A stretch of DNA of 64,000 nt from Phytohabitans houttuyneae. Its GTDB lineage: Bacteria > Actinomycetota > Actinomycetes > Mycobacteriales > Micromonosporaceae. The position numbers were made by a program, and so were the translations under genes. Positions 9,634 to 18,525 of this stretch are shown here, one piece after another. The notes below the pieces were generated by a model, which did no database searches, was not told where the DNA came from, and worked only from the letters and a program-made list of their open reading frames with translations. The stretch lies in NCBI RefSeq assembly GCF_011764425.1, contig NZ_BLPF01000004.1, forward strand, positions 124,001 through 188,000, given 5' to 3'. Every line of letters begins with the position of its first letter. Position 1 is the stretch's first letter.

Positions 9634-10787
9634 GCCAGCTCGCCCAGCACCCGGGCCAGCGCGTCGATGCCGGCCTCGCAGTCGGCGTCGGTGGCGTACT
9701 CAGCGGGGGAGTGTGAGACGCCGGTCGGGTTGCGGACGAAGAGCATCGCGGTCGGCACGTACGCCGACAGCACGCCCGCGTCGTGCCCGGCGCCGGTCGG
9801 GAGCACACTCGCCGCCAGGATCTCGGCGAGACGGCCCACGAGTCCGCTGTCGAAGGCCACCTCGGGCGTGACTGACTCCTCAGTCAGGGTCACGGCCGTG
9901 CCGTCCCGCGCCGCCCGCTCGACGGCCCGCTTGTGTACCGCCTCCACGAGGGCCTGCAGGGCACCGGCTTCGGCCGCGCGTGCGTCGAGCCACCCGCGCA
10001 CCAGCGTGGGCACCGCGTTGGTGGCGTTGGGCTCCACGTCGACGCGACCCATCGTCGCGTGGGCGCCGCGCAGCCGTGCCTCCTTGTTCGCGGCCAGGAC
10101 CGTGTACGCGTACGTGAGCATCGGGTCGCGCCGGTCAGCCATGCGCGTGGTCCCGGCGTGGTTACCCTCGCCGGCGAAGTCCAGCCGCCACCGGCCGTGC
10201 GGCCAGATGGCACTGCCGACACCGACCGGTTGGTCGAGCGCGCGCCCCTGCTCGACGTGCAGCTCGACGAAGCAGCTGACCCGGTCGAGCAGTTCGGTGC
10301 GCCCCACCGGAGTCCGCCCCAGCGCCTCGGCCAGCGTCGTGCCTGAGCGGTCGGTCAGCGCGGCGGCCCGCTCCGGGTCGAGCACCCCGGCGAGCAGCCG
10401 CGAGCCGAGGCACGGCACGCCGAAGCGGGCCCCTTCCTCCTCGGCGAAGGCGGCGACGCCGATCCTCCCTCGGGGCTCGGCGGGCAGCCGGTCGAGCGCG
10501 AGGAAGGCGCTGACTATCCCCAGTGGACCGTCGTACGCCCCGCCGTGCGGCACCGAGTCGAAGTGGCTGCCGGTCAGGACCGCGGGACCGTCGCCGCCGC
10601 CGCGCCACGCGACGAGGTTGCCGTTGCCGTCCTCTTCGACCGGCATGTCCCGGGCGTCCGCCTGAGCCCTGAACCAGTCGCGGCAGGCCAGCTCGGCCGG
10701 CTCCCACGCGTACCGCAGGTAGCCGCCGCTGTCCGGGTCGCGCCCGATCGGGGCGAGCTGGTCCCACAGCTGACGGAAGTCGCTCAT
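9630..10787 (-). CDS. M20-family amidohydrolase in the hut operon (allantoate amidohydrolase-like)
   Basis: This is a zinc-dependent amidohydrolase of the AllC/N-carbamoyl-amino-acid hydrolase branch of peptidase family M20, 385 residues from ATG 10787. Metal ligands are visible: TGSHFDSVPHGGAYDGPLG (His75, Asp86) and FAEEEGARFG (Glu near 117-119). Later HVEQGRALD, ATMGRVDVEPNATNAVP and GAGHDAGVLS complete the family signatures. The gene lies between hutU and hutF with an ATGA overlap to hutF. HutF makes N-formylglutamate and no HutG is present here, so I infer that this enzyme releases glutamate and formate. The family name alone would suggest allantoate or N-carbamoyl substrates. Confidence 0.88.
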   Translation of the reverse strand: MSDFRQLWDQLAPIGRDPDSGGYLRYAWEPAELACRDWFRAQADARDMPVEEDGNGNLVAWRGGGDGPAVLTGSHFDSVPHGGAYDGPLGIVSAFLALDRLPAEPRGRIGVAAFAEEEGARFGVPCLGSRLLAGVLDPERAAALTDRSGTTLAEALGRTPVGRTELLDRVSCFVELHVEQGRALDQPVGVGSAIWPHGRWRLDFAGEGNHAGTTRMADRRDPMLTYAYTVLAANKEARLRGAHATMGRVDVEPNATNAVPTLVRGWLDARAAEAGALQALVEAVHKRAVERAARDGTAVTLTEESVTPEVAFDSGLVGRLAEILAASVLPTGAGHDAGVLSAYVPTAMLFVRNPTGVSHSPAEYATDADCEAGIDALARVLGELA

Positions 10788-10863
10788 GCCCGTCCTCGCT
10801 TCGCTGCGGGCGGGCACGAGGCTCCAGACGCGCTGAGTCCCATGGTTCGCTCGCTGCGCTCGC

Positions 10864-12444
10864 TCACGATTCACCCATCGGGACGCGCACGCCCTTGTCC
10901 GCCGCCACGTCCGCAGCGAGTTCATAGCCCGCGTCGACGTGCCGTATCACGCCCATCCCCGGGTCGTTGGTGAGCACACGCTCGATCTTCTGGCCGGCGA
11001 GCGCGCTTCCGTCGGCGACACACACCTGGCCGGCGTGGATCGACCGGCCGATGCCCACGCCACCGCCGTGGTGGATGGAGACCCACGAGGCGCCGGACGC
11101 CGTGTTGACGAGCGCGTTGAGCAGTGGCCAGTCGGCGATCGCGTCGGAGCCGTCGGCCATGGCCTCGGTCTCCCGGTACGGCGAGGCGACCGAGCCGCAG
11201 TCGAGGTGGTCGCGCCCGATCACGATGGGCGCCTTGAGCGTGCCGTCGGCCACCATCTCGTTGAACCGCACACCGGCGCGGTCCCGCTCGCCGTAGCCAA
11301 GCCAGCAGATGCGGGCCGGCAGCCCTTGGAAGGCAACCCGCTCGCCGGCCAGCTTGATCCATCGGGCGAGGGCCTCGTTCTCCGGAAAGAGGTCGAGCAC
11401 CGCGCGGTCGGTGGCGGCGATGTCGGCCGGGTCGCCGGAGAGCGCCGCCCACCGGAACGGGCCTTTGCCCTCGCAGAAGAGCGGCCGGATGTACGCCGGC
11501 ACGAAGCCGGGGAACGCGAACGCGCGCGGGTAACCGCCGAGCTGCGCCTCGCCGCGGATCGAGTTGCCGTAGTCGAAGACCTCGGCGCCGGCGTCGAGGA
11601 AGCCCACCATCGCCTCCACGTGCGTCGCCATCGAGGCGCGGGCGCGGTCGGTGAACTCCTCCGGCTTCTTGGCGGCGTAGTCGGGCGCGTCGGCCAGGTC
11701 GACGTCGACGGGCAGGTAGCTCAGCGGGTCGTGGGCGCTTGTCTGGTCGGTGACGATGTCGACCTCGACCCCGCGGCGCAGCAGCTCGGGCAGCACGGTG
11801 GCGGCGTTTCCCACGACGCCGACCGAGAGCGCCTTCCGCTCCCACTTGGCGGCGGTCACCGCGGCGACCGCTTCGTCCAAAGTGGAGGCGACGGTGTCGA
11901 GGTAGCGGGTCTCCACACGCCGCGCCAGCCGCGCCGGGTCGACGTCGACGATCAGGCAGGCGCCGCCGTTCATCGTCACGGCGAGCGGCTGCGCGCCGCC
12001 CATCCCGCCGCAGCCGCCGGTGACCGTCAGCGTGCCGGCGAGCGTGCCGCCGAAGCGCTTGGCCGCCACCGCGGCGAACGTCTCGTACGTACCCTGCAGG
12101 ATGCCCTGCGTCCCGATGTAGATCCAGGAGCCCGCGGTCATCTGCCCGTACATGGTCAGGCCGAGCCGCTCCAGCCGGCGGAACTCGGGCCACGTGGCCC
12201 AGTCGCCCACGAGGTTGGAGTTGGCGATCAGCACGCGCGGCGCCCACTCGTGGGTGCGGAAGACGCCCACCGGCCGCCCAGACTGGACGAGCATCGTCTC
12301 GTCGTCGGCCAGCGTGCCGAGCGTGCGCACGAGCGCGTGGTACGACGGCCAGTCCCGCGCGGCCTTGCCGGTGCCGCCGTACACGACAAGGTCTTCGGGG
12401 CGCTCGGCCACGTCGGGGTCCAGGTTGTTCATCAACATCCGCAT
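10864..12444 (-). CDS. hutU: Urocanate hydratase
   Basis: HutU adds water to urocanate, giving 4-imidazolone-5-propionate, and uses tightly bound NAD+ as an electrophile. The 526-residue protein starts [24 protein letters not shown]. It has [19 protein letters not shown], the typical NAD-binding glycine-rich loop, and the C-terminal [15 protein letters not shown] motif. ATG 12444 has an AGGAGG site six bases upstream. It is followed after 76 bases by the M20 amidohydrolase. Confidence 0.96.
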   Translation of the reverse strand: MRMLMNNLDPDVAERPEDLVVYGGTGKAARDWPSYHALVRTLGTLADDETMLVQSGRPVGVFRTHEWAPRVLIANSNLVGDWATWPEFRRLERLGLTMYGQMTAGSWIYIGTQGILQGTYETFAAVAAKRFGGTLAGTLTVTGGCGGMGGAQPLAVTMNGGACLIVDVDPARLARRVETRYLDTVASTLDEAVAAVTAAKWERKALSVGVVGNAATVLPELLRRGVEVDIVTDQTSAHDPLSYLPVDVDLADAPDYAAKKPEEFTDRARASMATHVEAMVGFLDAGAEVFDYGNSIRGEAQLGGYPRAFAFPGFVPAYIRPLFCEGKGPFRWAALSGDPADIAATDRAVLDLFPENEALARWIKLAGERVAFQGLPARICWLGYGERDRAGVRFNEMVADGTLKAPIVIGRDHLDCGSVASPYRETEAMADGSDAIADWPLLNALVNTASGASWVSIHHGGGVGIGRSIHAGQVCVADGSALAGQKIERVLTNDPGMGVIRHVDAGYELAADVAADKGVRVPMGES

Positions 12445-12613
12445 CGCGGCCTCCTGCGGCCAGCCGCGGGCGGTGCGCTCGGTGCCCCGTGGGGCTGTAA
12501 TGGTTGGCGCTCGCGCGGCGCCCAAGGCGCCGGCGCCGCCCGTCCTCGTCGCTGCGCTCCTCGGATCGGGTGTTGCCGGCCCTGGGCCGTCGATGGTCGG
12601 CATGCTCTTCCCC

Positions 12614-13447
12614 TCAGCTCGTGAAGACCTGGCGGCGGGTGACGGACTGCTCGAACTCCTCCAGCCGGCGCTGCACGTCACCGGGCGCGGCGTCGCAGAT
12701 CGCCTGGAGCACCACCATGGCGAGCGCCATCGGCGCGGTGTGCAGGTCGAAGACGAGCTGGGTGCCGACGGCCGCGGTGAGCGTCACGTCGGCGTGCTCG
12801 GCGGCGGGGCTCATCGGCGAGTCGGTGATGACCACGGTGGAGAGGCCGGCCGCGCGGGCGTCGCGCAGCGCGTCGAGCGACTCGCGCGGGTAGCGGGGGA
12901 GCACGACCGCCAGCAGGGCCGTCGCGCCGGCCGCGTGCGCCTGCTCGAGCCGGTCGGCCAGCAGGCTGCCGCCGGAGTCGAGCACCCGCACGTCGGGCAG
13001 GACCTTCGCGGCGAAGTACGCGAAATAGGCGGCCAGCGGCGCGGCGGCGCGCAGGCCGAGCACGGGCAGCGGGCGGCTGGCGGCGAGCAGCGCGCCGGCC
13101 GTGGTGAGGGCCGCGCCGTCGGCGAGCTGGTCGGCCAGCCGGTCGAGGTGGCGCATCTCGCCGCGCACGGCCTGCTGGACCTCGCTGCCCACCTCGCGCG
13201 GCATGGTCACGCCGGTGCCGGTGAGCTCGCGCAGCCGCCGGCGGAGCGCGGGAAAGCCGTCATAGCCGAGCGCCATCGCGAACCGGGTCACCGACGGCTG
13301 GCTCACCCGGGCCAGCTCGGCCACCTCGGCCGCGGAGAGGAACGCAGCCGCCGGCGCGTGCTGCACCAGGCTGTGCGCGATGCGGCGCTGCGTCGGGGTG
13401 AGGCGGACGCCCTGGAACAGCCCGACCACCCCGTCGGGGTCATTCAC
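12614..13447 (-). CDS. RpiR/MurR-family transcriptional regulator
   Basis: The protein has an N-terminal RpiR helix-turn-helix ([25 protein letters not shown], about residues 37-61) and a C-terminal SIS sugar-isomerase-type domain (about 105-250, with [30 protein letters not shown]). SIS domains bind small effectors, usually phosphosugars. It is the first gene of the leftward hut cluster, 169 bases upstream of hutU, so it is the obvious candidate for hut control; the effector is unknown. A GTG at 13447 gives [10 protein letters not shown]. Its start lies only 11 bases from the divergent expansin-like gene, so the two promoters must overlap coding DNA or each other. Confidence 0.88.
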   Translation of the reverse strand: MNDPDGVVGLFQGVRLTPTQRRIAHSLVQHAPAAAFLSAAEVAELARVSQPSVTRFAMALGYDGFPALRRRLRELTGTGVTMPREVGSEVQQAVRGEMRHLDRLADQLADGAALTTAGALLAASRPLPVLGLRAAAPLAAYFAYFAAKVLPDVRVLDSGGSLLADRLEQAHAAGATALLAVVLPRYPRESLDALRDARAAGLSTVVITDSPMSPAAEHADVTLTAAVGTQLVFDLHTAPMALAMVVLQAICDAAPGDVQRRLEEFEQSVTRRQVFTS

Positions 13448-13458
13448 AAGCCGACTCT

Positions 13459-14421
13459 ATGCATAAGTTCATTCACCCGCAATGGCCTTGGCTTAGGTCT
13501 CGCTTAGAGGCGTTGCCCCCGGCACGTGCCATCCGGCAGCATCTGGCGGTGCTCTCAGGTCGCCGCTGGGTCCTCGTGGGTGCCGCGGCGCTGCTCGCGG
13601 CCGTGACCGCCACGGTGCTGACCCTGCGCTCAGGCCCGACGCCGGCCTGCGCCGCGCCGCCGACCGGCAGCACCGTCCACCGCGGCAAGGCGACCTTCTA
13701 CGACTCCAAGGGCGAGGGTGGCAACTGCTCGTACGTGAGTGCCCCCGACGACCGCCTCTATGTCGCGCTGGGCCCTTCCGAGTACTCCGCCGGCGCGGCG
13801 TGCGGCGGCTACCTGGACGTGACCGGCCCCAAGGGCAAGGTCCGCGTCCTGATCATGGATCAGTGCCCCGAGTGCCAACCCGGCCACCTCGACCTGAGCA
13901 AGGAGGCGTTCGCCAGGATCGCCAACCCTGTCGACGGCGTGGTGTCGATCTCGTACAAGGCCGCGTCCAACCCCACCCTCCCCGGCCCGCTCAGCTTCCG
14001 GATCAAGGAGGGCGCGTCCCGGTACTGGTTCGCCGCGCTGGTGGTCAACCACGGCAACCCACTCCGCTCGGTCGAGGTCCGCTCCGGCTCCACCTGGCGC
14101 GCCACCGAACGCGCCGAGTACAACTACTGGATCTACGAGAGCGGCCTCGGCCCCGGCCCGTACACGATCCGGATCACCGACGTGTACGGCCAGCGCGCCA
14201 CCGCCACCGGCATCAAGATGGCGCCCGAGCAGCTGCAGGAGACCAGCGTCCGCCTGTACGGCGCGGGCGCGGCCGCCCCGAAGGCGCCGGCGTCGCCGAA
14301 GGCCTCGAAGTCGCCGTCCGCGAAGCCCAAGGCGAGCCCCACACCCACCACCGCTCCGCCGTCGCTCGCCCCCGCGGCCGCCATCGCCGACGAACAGCTG
14401 GGCCCCGCCGAAGGCTGCTAG
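13459..14421 (+). CDS. Expansin-like (EXLX-type) secreted protein
   Basis: This 320-residue protein has one membrane segment or uncleaved signal anchor (WVLVGAAALLAAVTATVLTL, about 37-56). A double-psi beta-barrel domain follows (GKATFYDSKGEGGNCSY...VLIMDQCPECQPGHLDLS) and then an expansin-type carbohydrate-binding domain (YWFAALVVNHGNPLRSVEVRSG, RAEYNYWIYESGLGPGPYTIRITD). Expansins loosen cellulose or peptidoglycan networks without hydrolysis. The tail is rich in Ala, Pro and Ser. The start is uncertain: ATG 13459 leaves almost no leader, and a later GTG could be used. The stop codon TAG is directly joined to the dispersed palindromic repeat at 14421. Confidence 0.83.
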   Translation: MHKFIHPQWPWLRSRLEALPPARAIRQHLAVLSGRRWVLVGAAALLAAVTATVLTLRSGPTPACAAPPTGSTVHRGKATFYDSKGEGGNCSYVSAPDDRLYVALGPSEYSAGAACGGYLDVTGPKGKVRVLIMDQCPECQPGHLDLSKEAFARIANPVDGVVSISYKAASNPTLPGPLSFRIKEGASRYWFAALVVNHGNPLRSVEVRSGSTWRATERAEYNYWIYESGLGPGPYTIRITDVYGQRATATGIKMAPEQLQETSVRLYGAGAAAPKAPASPKASKSPSAKPKASPTPTTAPPSLAPAAAIADEQLGPAEGC

Positions 14422-14473
14422 AGCTACCGCGACGCCGTCGTGGTCCGGACCACGACGGACAGAGCGGTAGCTC
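14421..14473 (+). repeat. Dispersed palindromic repeat, copy D, terminator-like hairpin
   Basis: The arms GAGCTACCGC (14421-14430) and GCGGTAGCTC (14464-14473) enclose a perfect 24-base palindrome at 14435-14458 (CCGTCGTGGTCC and its complement). This predicts a very stable hairpin right after the stop of the expansin-like gene, so it could terminate transcription. There is no T-run. Confidence 0.8.
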
Positions 14474-14518
14474 AAATCTGTAACGGGCCTGGTCCGAGAG
14501 CTGTTTCCCGCGTGGGCT

Positions 14519-14543
14519 GGACCCTGCCCCTGTGGGAGAGTCC
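14519..14543 (+). promoter_or_regulatory. Possible MerR-type operator/promoter
   Basis: An imperfect inverted repeat runs from GGACCCTGCC to GGGAGAGTCC and ends just before the ATG of the MerR-type gene. MerR-family regulators commonly bind such dyads within their own promoter spacer. The overlap with the ribosome binding site GGGAGAG makes this weak evidence. Confidence 0.3.
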
Positions 14544-15340
14544 ATGCTGAGCGGCGTGGACGGGGATCTCCTGCCGATCGGGCAGTTTGCCAGGCTGAGC
14601 CGGCTGAGCGTGAAGCAGCTGCGGCACTACGACGAGCTGGGGCTGCTCGTGCCGGCGTGGGTGGATCCCGGCTCCGGCTACCGCTACTACCGGCGGGCGC
14701 AGGCCAGGCAGGCGCTGTCGATCGGGTTGCTGCGTTCGCTCGATGTGCCGCTGCCGGTGATCCGGGAGGTGCTCGCGGGCGCCACAGACGCCCTGACCGG
14801 TGTGCGCGCGGCGCAGGAGGCGGAGCTGGCGCGGCGGCGTCGGACGCTGGCCGCGCTGGAACGGGTCCTGGCGGGCGGCCTGCCGGCCGTGCCGGTGCGC
14901 GTGGTCACCGAGCCGGAGCGCACGGTGGCCGTTGTCGGCGAGAGCGCGGCCGGGCCCGCCGATGTGGGGCGCGCGACCTCCGCGGCGATTGCGCGGCTGA
15001 TGCGGGTTGCGGCACCCGCGGGACCGCCGCAGTTGGTCGGGCTCTTTCCGATCGACCTTGAGGACACCTTTCCGGTACGCGCGGCGCTCGTCGTCGCACC
15101 CGACCGCACGCCGGAGCCGGGGTTCGACGTGGAGGTGCTGCCGGGCGGGGCGTTCGCCTGCGCGACTCACGTCGGCCCGTACGACCAGATACCGCTGACC
15201 GTCCACGCGGTCCTGGGGTGGTGCGCCGAGCGGGGCACCCGCTGCGCGGGCCGATCCGCGAGGTGTACGTGTCCGACCCCGCCACCACCGAACCCGACCA
15301 GCTTGTCACCCACCTGATGATTCCTTTGGAGGAGCGCTGA
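14544..15340 (+). pseudogene. MerR-family regulator with GyrI-like effector domain, frameshifted near its end
   Basis: The N-terminal winged helix is a clear MerR type ([44 protein letters not shown]), followed by a helical linker and a GyrI/BmrR-like effector domain. The frame continues to a stop at 15317, but its last 33 residues are nonsense. Adding one G to the G4 run at 15232-15235 restores a proper ending ([15 protein letters not shown]...LMIPLEER) and a stop at 15338-15340. That stop overlaps the next ATG by one base. The protein probably senses a hydrophobic compound. Either the gene is recently damaged or a G was missed in sequencing. Confidence 0.8.
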
Positions 15341-15852
15341 TGAACCCGACTGTCGCGACCCACGGCCCCACCGCCTGCCTGAGCGTGACCGGCCAGGGCG
15401 AGCCCGGCGGCGGTGAGTACGCCGCGGCCGTCCAGGCCATCTACACCGTGGCCACGGCGCTCGGTGCCGGCTACGCGCCGCTGGAGGGCCAGTGGTGGGT
15501 CGAGGACGAGCGACCGGCACTCGAGGTACCGCGCGAGCAGTGGCGCTGGCACCTGATGCTCCCGCTTCCGGCCGCGCCGTCGGCGGGCACCCTGGAGGCC
15601 GCGCGCGAGCACAGCCGCGTGGCGTGTCCGGCGGCCTACCGCATCCGCCTCGCCACGGTCGCTGAGGGGGAGTGCGTCGAGTTGCTGCATGAGGGGCCGT
15701 TCAGCGAGGAGCCGCGGTCGCTGAAGGTCATACACGACTACATGGCCGAGCAAGGGCTGGTGCCCAACGGCCCGCACCACGAGGTCTACCTGAGCCCGCC
15801 GGACGACCCGGCACCCCGCACGCTGCTGCGCCAGCCCGTTCGGCCGGCTTAG
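15340..15852 (+). CDS. GyrI-like small-molecule-binding protein
   Basis: The 170-residue protein looks like a stand-alone GyrI-like (SOUL/AraC effector-binding) domain: CPAAYRIRLATVAEGECVELLHEGPFSEEPRSLKVIHDYMAEQGLVPNGPHHEVYLS is typical of this fold. There is no DNA-binding domain, signal peptide or membrane segment. Its ATG overlaps the restored stop of the MerR-type gene, so the two are one operon. A role in binding the same ligand as that regulator is an inference. Confidence 0.75.
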   Translation: MNPTVATHGPTACLSVTGQGEPGGGEYAAAVQAIYTVATALGAGYAPLEGQWWVEDERPALEVPREQWRWHLMLPLPAAPSAGTLEAAREHSRVACPAAYRIRLATVAEGECVELLHEGPFSEEPRSLKVIHDYMAEQGLVPNGPHHEVYLSPPDDPAPRTLLRQPVRPA

Positions 15853-15856
15853 GACT

Positions 15857-16375
15857 TCAACGCAAGGGAAGCCACATCATCGTCTCGTCGCGGTCGTCCC
15901 CGGGGCCCACGCGCAACGCCCCGGGCAGGCGGCCCACCTCCTTGTACCCGAGGCCGGCGTAGAACCGCTCCAGCCCCAGCCCGCCCCGCACTGTCACGTG
16001 CAGCGCCTCCCGCCCGAGGTGGCGGGCCAGGCGCTCGGCCTCCCGCATGAGCGCCACGCCGTAGCCCTGCCCCTGGCACGCGGGGTGGACCATCACGCGC
16101 TTGAGCGTGCACCAGTGGTCCTTCAGCACGAACTGGTTGTCCACAAAGATCAGCATCGCCACGAGCCGGTCGCCCTCGTACCCCGCGAGCAGGCGGTCCG
16201 GCCCGTCCTCGACGGTGGCGAAGGCGGCGTTCGCGGTCGGCACCACCTCGTCGCGCGTCACCGGCTCGACGAAGCCGACCGCGCCGCCCGCGTTTGTCAC
16301 CTCCGTCCAGAGCGTCACGATCTCCTCGCGCAGACTGGGCGTGAGTGCGGGATCAAGCTCGAACCGGATGGCCAT
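15857..16375 (-). CDS. GNAT-family N-acetyltransferase
   Basis: The 172-residue protein has the GNAT core. A beta-4 strand leads into the acetyl-CoA loop KRVMVHPACQGQGYGVALMREAERLARHLG (Q/RxxGxG/A motif near residues 110-130). LHVTVRGGLGLERFYAGLGYKEVGRLPGAL then matches the beta5-alpha4 region ending in the conserved FY-GY. The substrate is unknown; small amines and antibiotics are common for this type. It converges on the GyrI-like gene with only four bases between the stops. Confidence 0.88.
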   Translation of the reverse strand: MAIRFELDPALTPSLREEIVTLWTEVTNAGGAVGFVEPVTRDEVVPTANAAFATVEDGPDRLLAGYEGDRLVAMLIFVDNQFVLKDHWCTLKRVMVHPACQGQGYGVALMREAERLARHLGREALHVTVRGGLGLERFYAGLGYKEVGRLPGALRVGPGDDRDETMMWLPLR

Positions 16376-16434
16376 GCCTCCATCCTGCCGGCCGAACGTG
16401 TCAACCGTTTCGAGGGTTGGTTCGTCCAATCTGC

Positions 16435-17151
16435 ATGCCGCACACCGCCGCGCGCGTGCTGCGCGCCGCCACCGCCGCGATCCTGCTCGCCGCTGCCCTG
16501 CCGGCCTGCGGGACCGACACGCCGACAAGCGTGGGTGGCAGTGCGCCCGCCACCACCCCACCCGCCACCACGCCGCCCGCCACCCAGACGCCGAGGGTGG
16601 TGGCGCCGAAGACTCAGCGGCCGGCGGACCCACCCGGCTCGGCACGGCCCGACCCGTGCGACGGGGTCGCCCGCGCCGGCAGCTTCGGACCGACGAGGCA
16701 GGAGCCGCACACGGTCGACGCGCTGTACCTGGTCCGGGTGGAGCGGAAGGCATGCACGGACGTGGTGGTGTTCCGGGTCAACGGCACGGCTCGGTTCGGG
16801 GGCCACGCCGAGTACGTGGCGAGCGCCCGCGCCGCCGGCTCCGGTGACCCGATCGAGCTGCGCGGCGACGCCGTGCTGGAGATCGTGATCTTCGCGCCGG
16901 ACTTCGCCAACGCCGGTGGCGGCCACCAGCCCGGCCGCGAGCCGTGGCGGGTGGGTCAGGAGGTCGCGCAGGTGCCGAGCGGCACGTCGGCGCTGCGCGA
17001 GGTGGCGTACGCCGGGCCGAACGACGGCAGCGAGACCGTCTTTGTGATCGGGCTGCGCGAGCGCCTCCCCTTCACCATCGCGTGGCGGTCGGGCGACGGC
17101 TTCAGCGAGCTGAGCGTTTCGGTCGCCCACCGCGCGCCGGGAGGCAAGTGA
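16435..17151 (+). CDS. Secreted lipoprotein of unknown function
   Basis: The 238-residue protein begins with a lipoprotein signal (AAILLAAALPACGT, lipobox LPAC with the lipidated Cys near residue 25) and a Thr/Pro-rich linker. The mature part (PCDGVARAGSFG onward) is a beta-rich domain I do not recognise; it contains VERKACTDVVVFRVNGTARFG and TVFVIGLRERLPFTIAW. Related AMIN-like domain lipoproteins occur in actinobacteria, which is the best guess. It is divergent from the GNAT gene. Confidence 0.75.
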   Translation: MPHTAARVLRAATAAILLAAALPACGTDTPTSVGGSAPATTPPATTPPATQTPRVVAPKTQRPADPPGSARPDPCDGVARAGSFGPTRQEPHTVDALYLVRVERKACTDVVVFRVNGTARFGGHAEYVASARAAGSGDPIELRGDAVLEIVIFAPDFANAGGGHQPGREPWRVGQEVAQVPSGTSALREVAYAGPNDGSETVFVIGLRERLPFTIAWRSGDGFSELSVSVAHRAPGGK

Positions 17152-17161
17152 GACCGAGCGG

Positions 17162-17245
17162 TGCGGGAGAGGGGACTCGAACCCCTACGTCCTCTCGGAC
17201 ACCAGGACCTAAACCTGACGCGGCTGCCAATTACGCCACTCCCGC
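17162..17245 (-). tRNA. tRNA-Leu (anticodon UAG)
   Basis: The reverse strand folds into a class II tRNA: acceptor GCGGGAG paired with CTCCCGC, a D arm, anticodon stem around TTTAGGT with anticodon TAG, a long variable arm, and T loop GGTTCGAACCC. The discriminator is A. CCA is not encoded. It lies between the lipoprotein gene and bcp. Confidence 0.95.
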
Positions 17246-17262
17246 AACGGCAAGGAGTCTAC

Positions 17263-17739
17263 TCAGTCCAGCCCCAGGTCCTTGCGGAGCTTGGCGACGT
17301 GGCCGGTGGCCTTGACGTTGTAGAGCGCCTTGACGACCCGGCCCTCCTCGTCGAGCACGAACGTGGAGCGGATCACGCCGGTCACGGTCTTGCCGTAGAG
17401 CTGCTTCTCCCCGTACGCCCCGTATGCCGTCAGCACCGACTTGTCCTCGTCGGACACGAGCGGAAACGTCAGCGCGTCACGCTCGCGGAACTTTGCCAGC
17501 TTGGCCGGCTTGTCCGGCGAGATGCCCATCACCTCGTAGCCCGCGGCCTGCAGCGAGGCCAGCGAGTCGCGGAAGTCACACGCCTGCTTGGTGCAGCCGG
17601 GCGTCATCGCCGACGGGTACGCGTAAAGCACGACCTTTCGCCCGCGCAGCTCCTTGAGGGAGAGCGTCTCGCCGGTGTCGGTGGAAAGCGAAAAGTCCGG
17701 TGCCGTGTCACCGGGGGCAAGGCGAGGTGTCTCGGTCAT
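17263..17739 (-). CDS. bcp: Thioredoxin-dependent peroxiredoxin, BCP type
   Basis: This peroxidase reduces hydrogen peroxide and organic hydroperoxides with electrons from thioredoxin. The 158-residue cytoplasmic protein has the peroxidatic Cys49 in TPGCTKQACDF with a resolving Cys54 in the atypical 2-Cys arrangement. It also has GISPDKPAKLAKF and RSTFVLDEEGRV. I chose ATG 17739 (MTETPRLAPGDTAPDF); longer in-frame starts run into the cbiM promoter region. Confidence 0.93.
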   Translation of the reverse strand: MTETPRLAPGDTAPDFSLSTDTGETLSLKELRGRKVVLYAYPSAMTPGCTKQACDFRDSLASLQAAGYEVMGISPDKPAKLAKFRERDALTFPLVSDEDKSVLTAYGAYGEKQLYGKTVTGVIRSTFVLDEEGRVVKALYNVKATGHVAKLRKDLGLD

Positions 17740-17767
17740 GTCCCGCACCCTACCGGAAGATGGCTTA

Positions 17768-17784
17768 TTGCCATCTCTTGGCAA
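17768..17784 (+). promoter_or_regulatory. Nur-like operator upstream of cbiM
   Basis: TTGCCATCTCTTGGCAA is a perfect dyad with 6-base arms and a 5-base centre, 32 bases before the cbiM ATG. Streptomyces Nur, the nickel-responsive Fur homologue, binds inverted TTGCAA arms with the same 5-base spacing. The arms here differ from TTGCAA at one base each. Nickel-dependent repression is inferred. Confidence 0.5.
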
Positions 17785-17815
17785 GAGAGCATATGCAGAA
17801 ATAAGCTCGCGAACC

Positions 17816-18525
17816 ATGGAAGCTGTCGCGCTCCACATCTCGAACGGGGTGCTCAATGGCCCCGTTTCGGCCATTTACGGTGTGATCGCCCTCGTGGCGC
17901 TCGCGTACTGCGTCTCGCGCGGGCGGCGTGACCTCGACGACCGCCTCGCGCCGATGGCAGGGCTCGTCGCGGCGTTCATCTTCGCCGTGCAGATGCTCAA
18001 CTTCCCGGTGCTGCCGGGCGTCAGCGGGCACCTCCTCGGGGGCGCGATGGCCGCGCTGCTGGTCGGGCCGTGGGTGGGCGCGCTGTGCGTATCGGTCGTG
18101 CTGGTCGTCCAGGCGCTCGTCTTCGCCGACGGCGGGGTCACCGCGCTCGGCGCCAACATCACCAACATGGCGCTCGTCGGGACCGCCGTGGCGTACCTGC
18201 TGATCGCTCTGCTCCTGCGGGTCCTGCCGCGCACGCCGAGCGGGCTCGGCATCACCGCGTTCGTCGCGTCGGTTGTCGCGGTGGTCGCGGCGTCGCAGAG
18301 CTTCGTGCTCCAGTACGTGATCGGCGGCACCACCGATCTCGAGCACTACAGCATCGGCGCCATCGCCGGGTCATGGCCGGCACGCACCTTCTCATCGGGA
18401 TCGGTGAGGGCCTTATCGCGGCCGTCACCGTCGTGACCGTGGCGAAGACAAGGCCCGATCTCGTGTACGCGCTGCGCGGTCTCAAGCAGGCCCGCCCGGT
18501 GACCACGGAAAGGGTGGCGGCGTGA
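17816..18525 (+). pseudogene. cbiM: CbiM-type ECF nickel/cobalt transporter substrate-binding subunit, frameshifted
   Basis: This is the membrane S-component that captures Ni2+ or Co2+. The N-terminus MEAVALHISNGVL holds the metal-binding His near the start, and about six membrane segments follow (for example LLGGAMAALLVGPWVGALCVSVVLVVQALVF). The frame from ATG 17816 runs to 18436, but after GAIAGS it turns into nonsense. Adding one G to the G3 run at 18368-18370 restores MAGTHLLIGIGEGLIAAVTVVTV and a stop at 18525 that overlaps the cbiN start. All its operon partners are intact, so a sequencing error is as likely as a real mutation. Confidence 0.85.

Noticed and set aside
9630-10925. Start of the M20 amidohydrolase at 10925 (431 residues)
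   Set aside because: The extra 46 residues are low-complexity and would overlap hutU; MSDFRQLWDQLAPIG at 10787 is the family-like N-terminus.
14422-14543. tRNA or small RNA in the hairpin-rich region after the expansin-like gene
   Set aside because: The stable hairpin is one copy of the dispersed repeat; no tRNA loops or anticodon stem are seen.
17654-17815. Longer cbiM start at 17654
   Set aside because: It would cover the bcp start and the Nur-like box; CbiM proteins start close to the HIxNGxL motif, as ATG 17816 gives.
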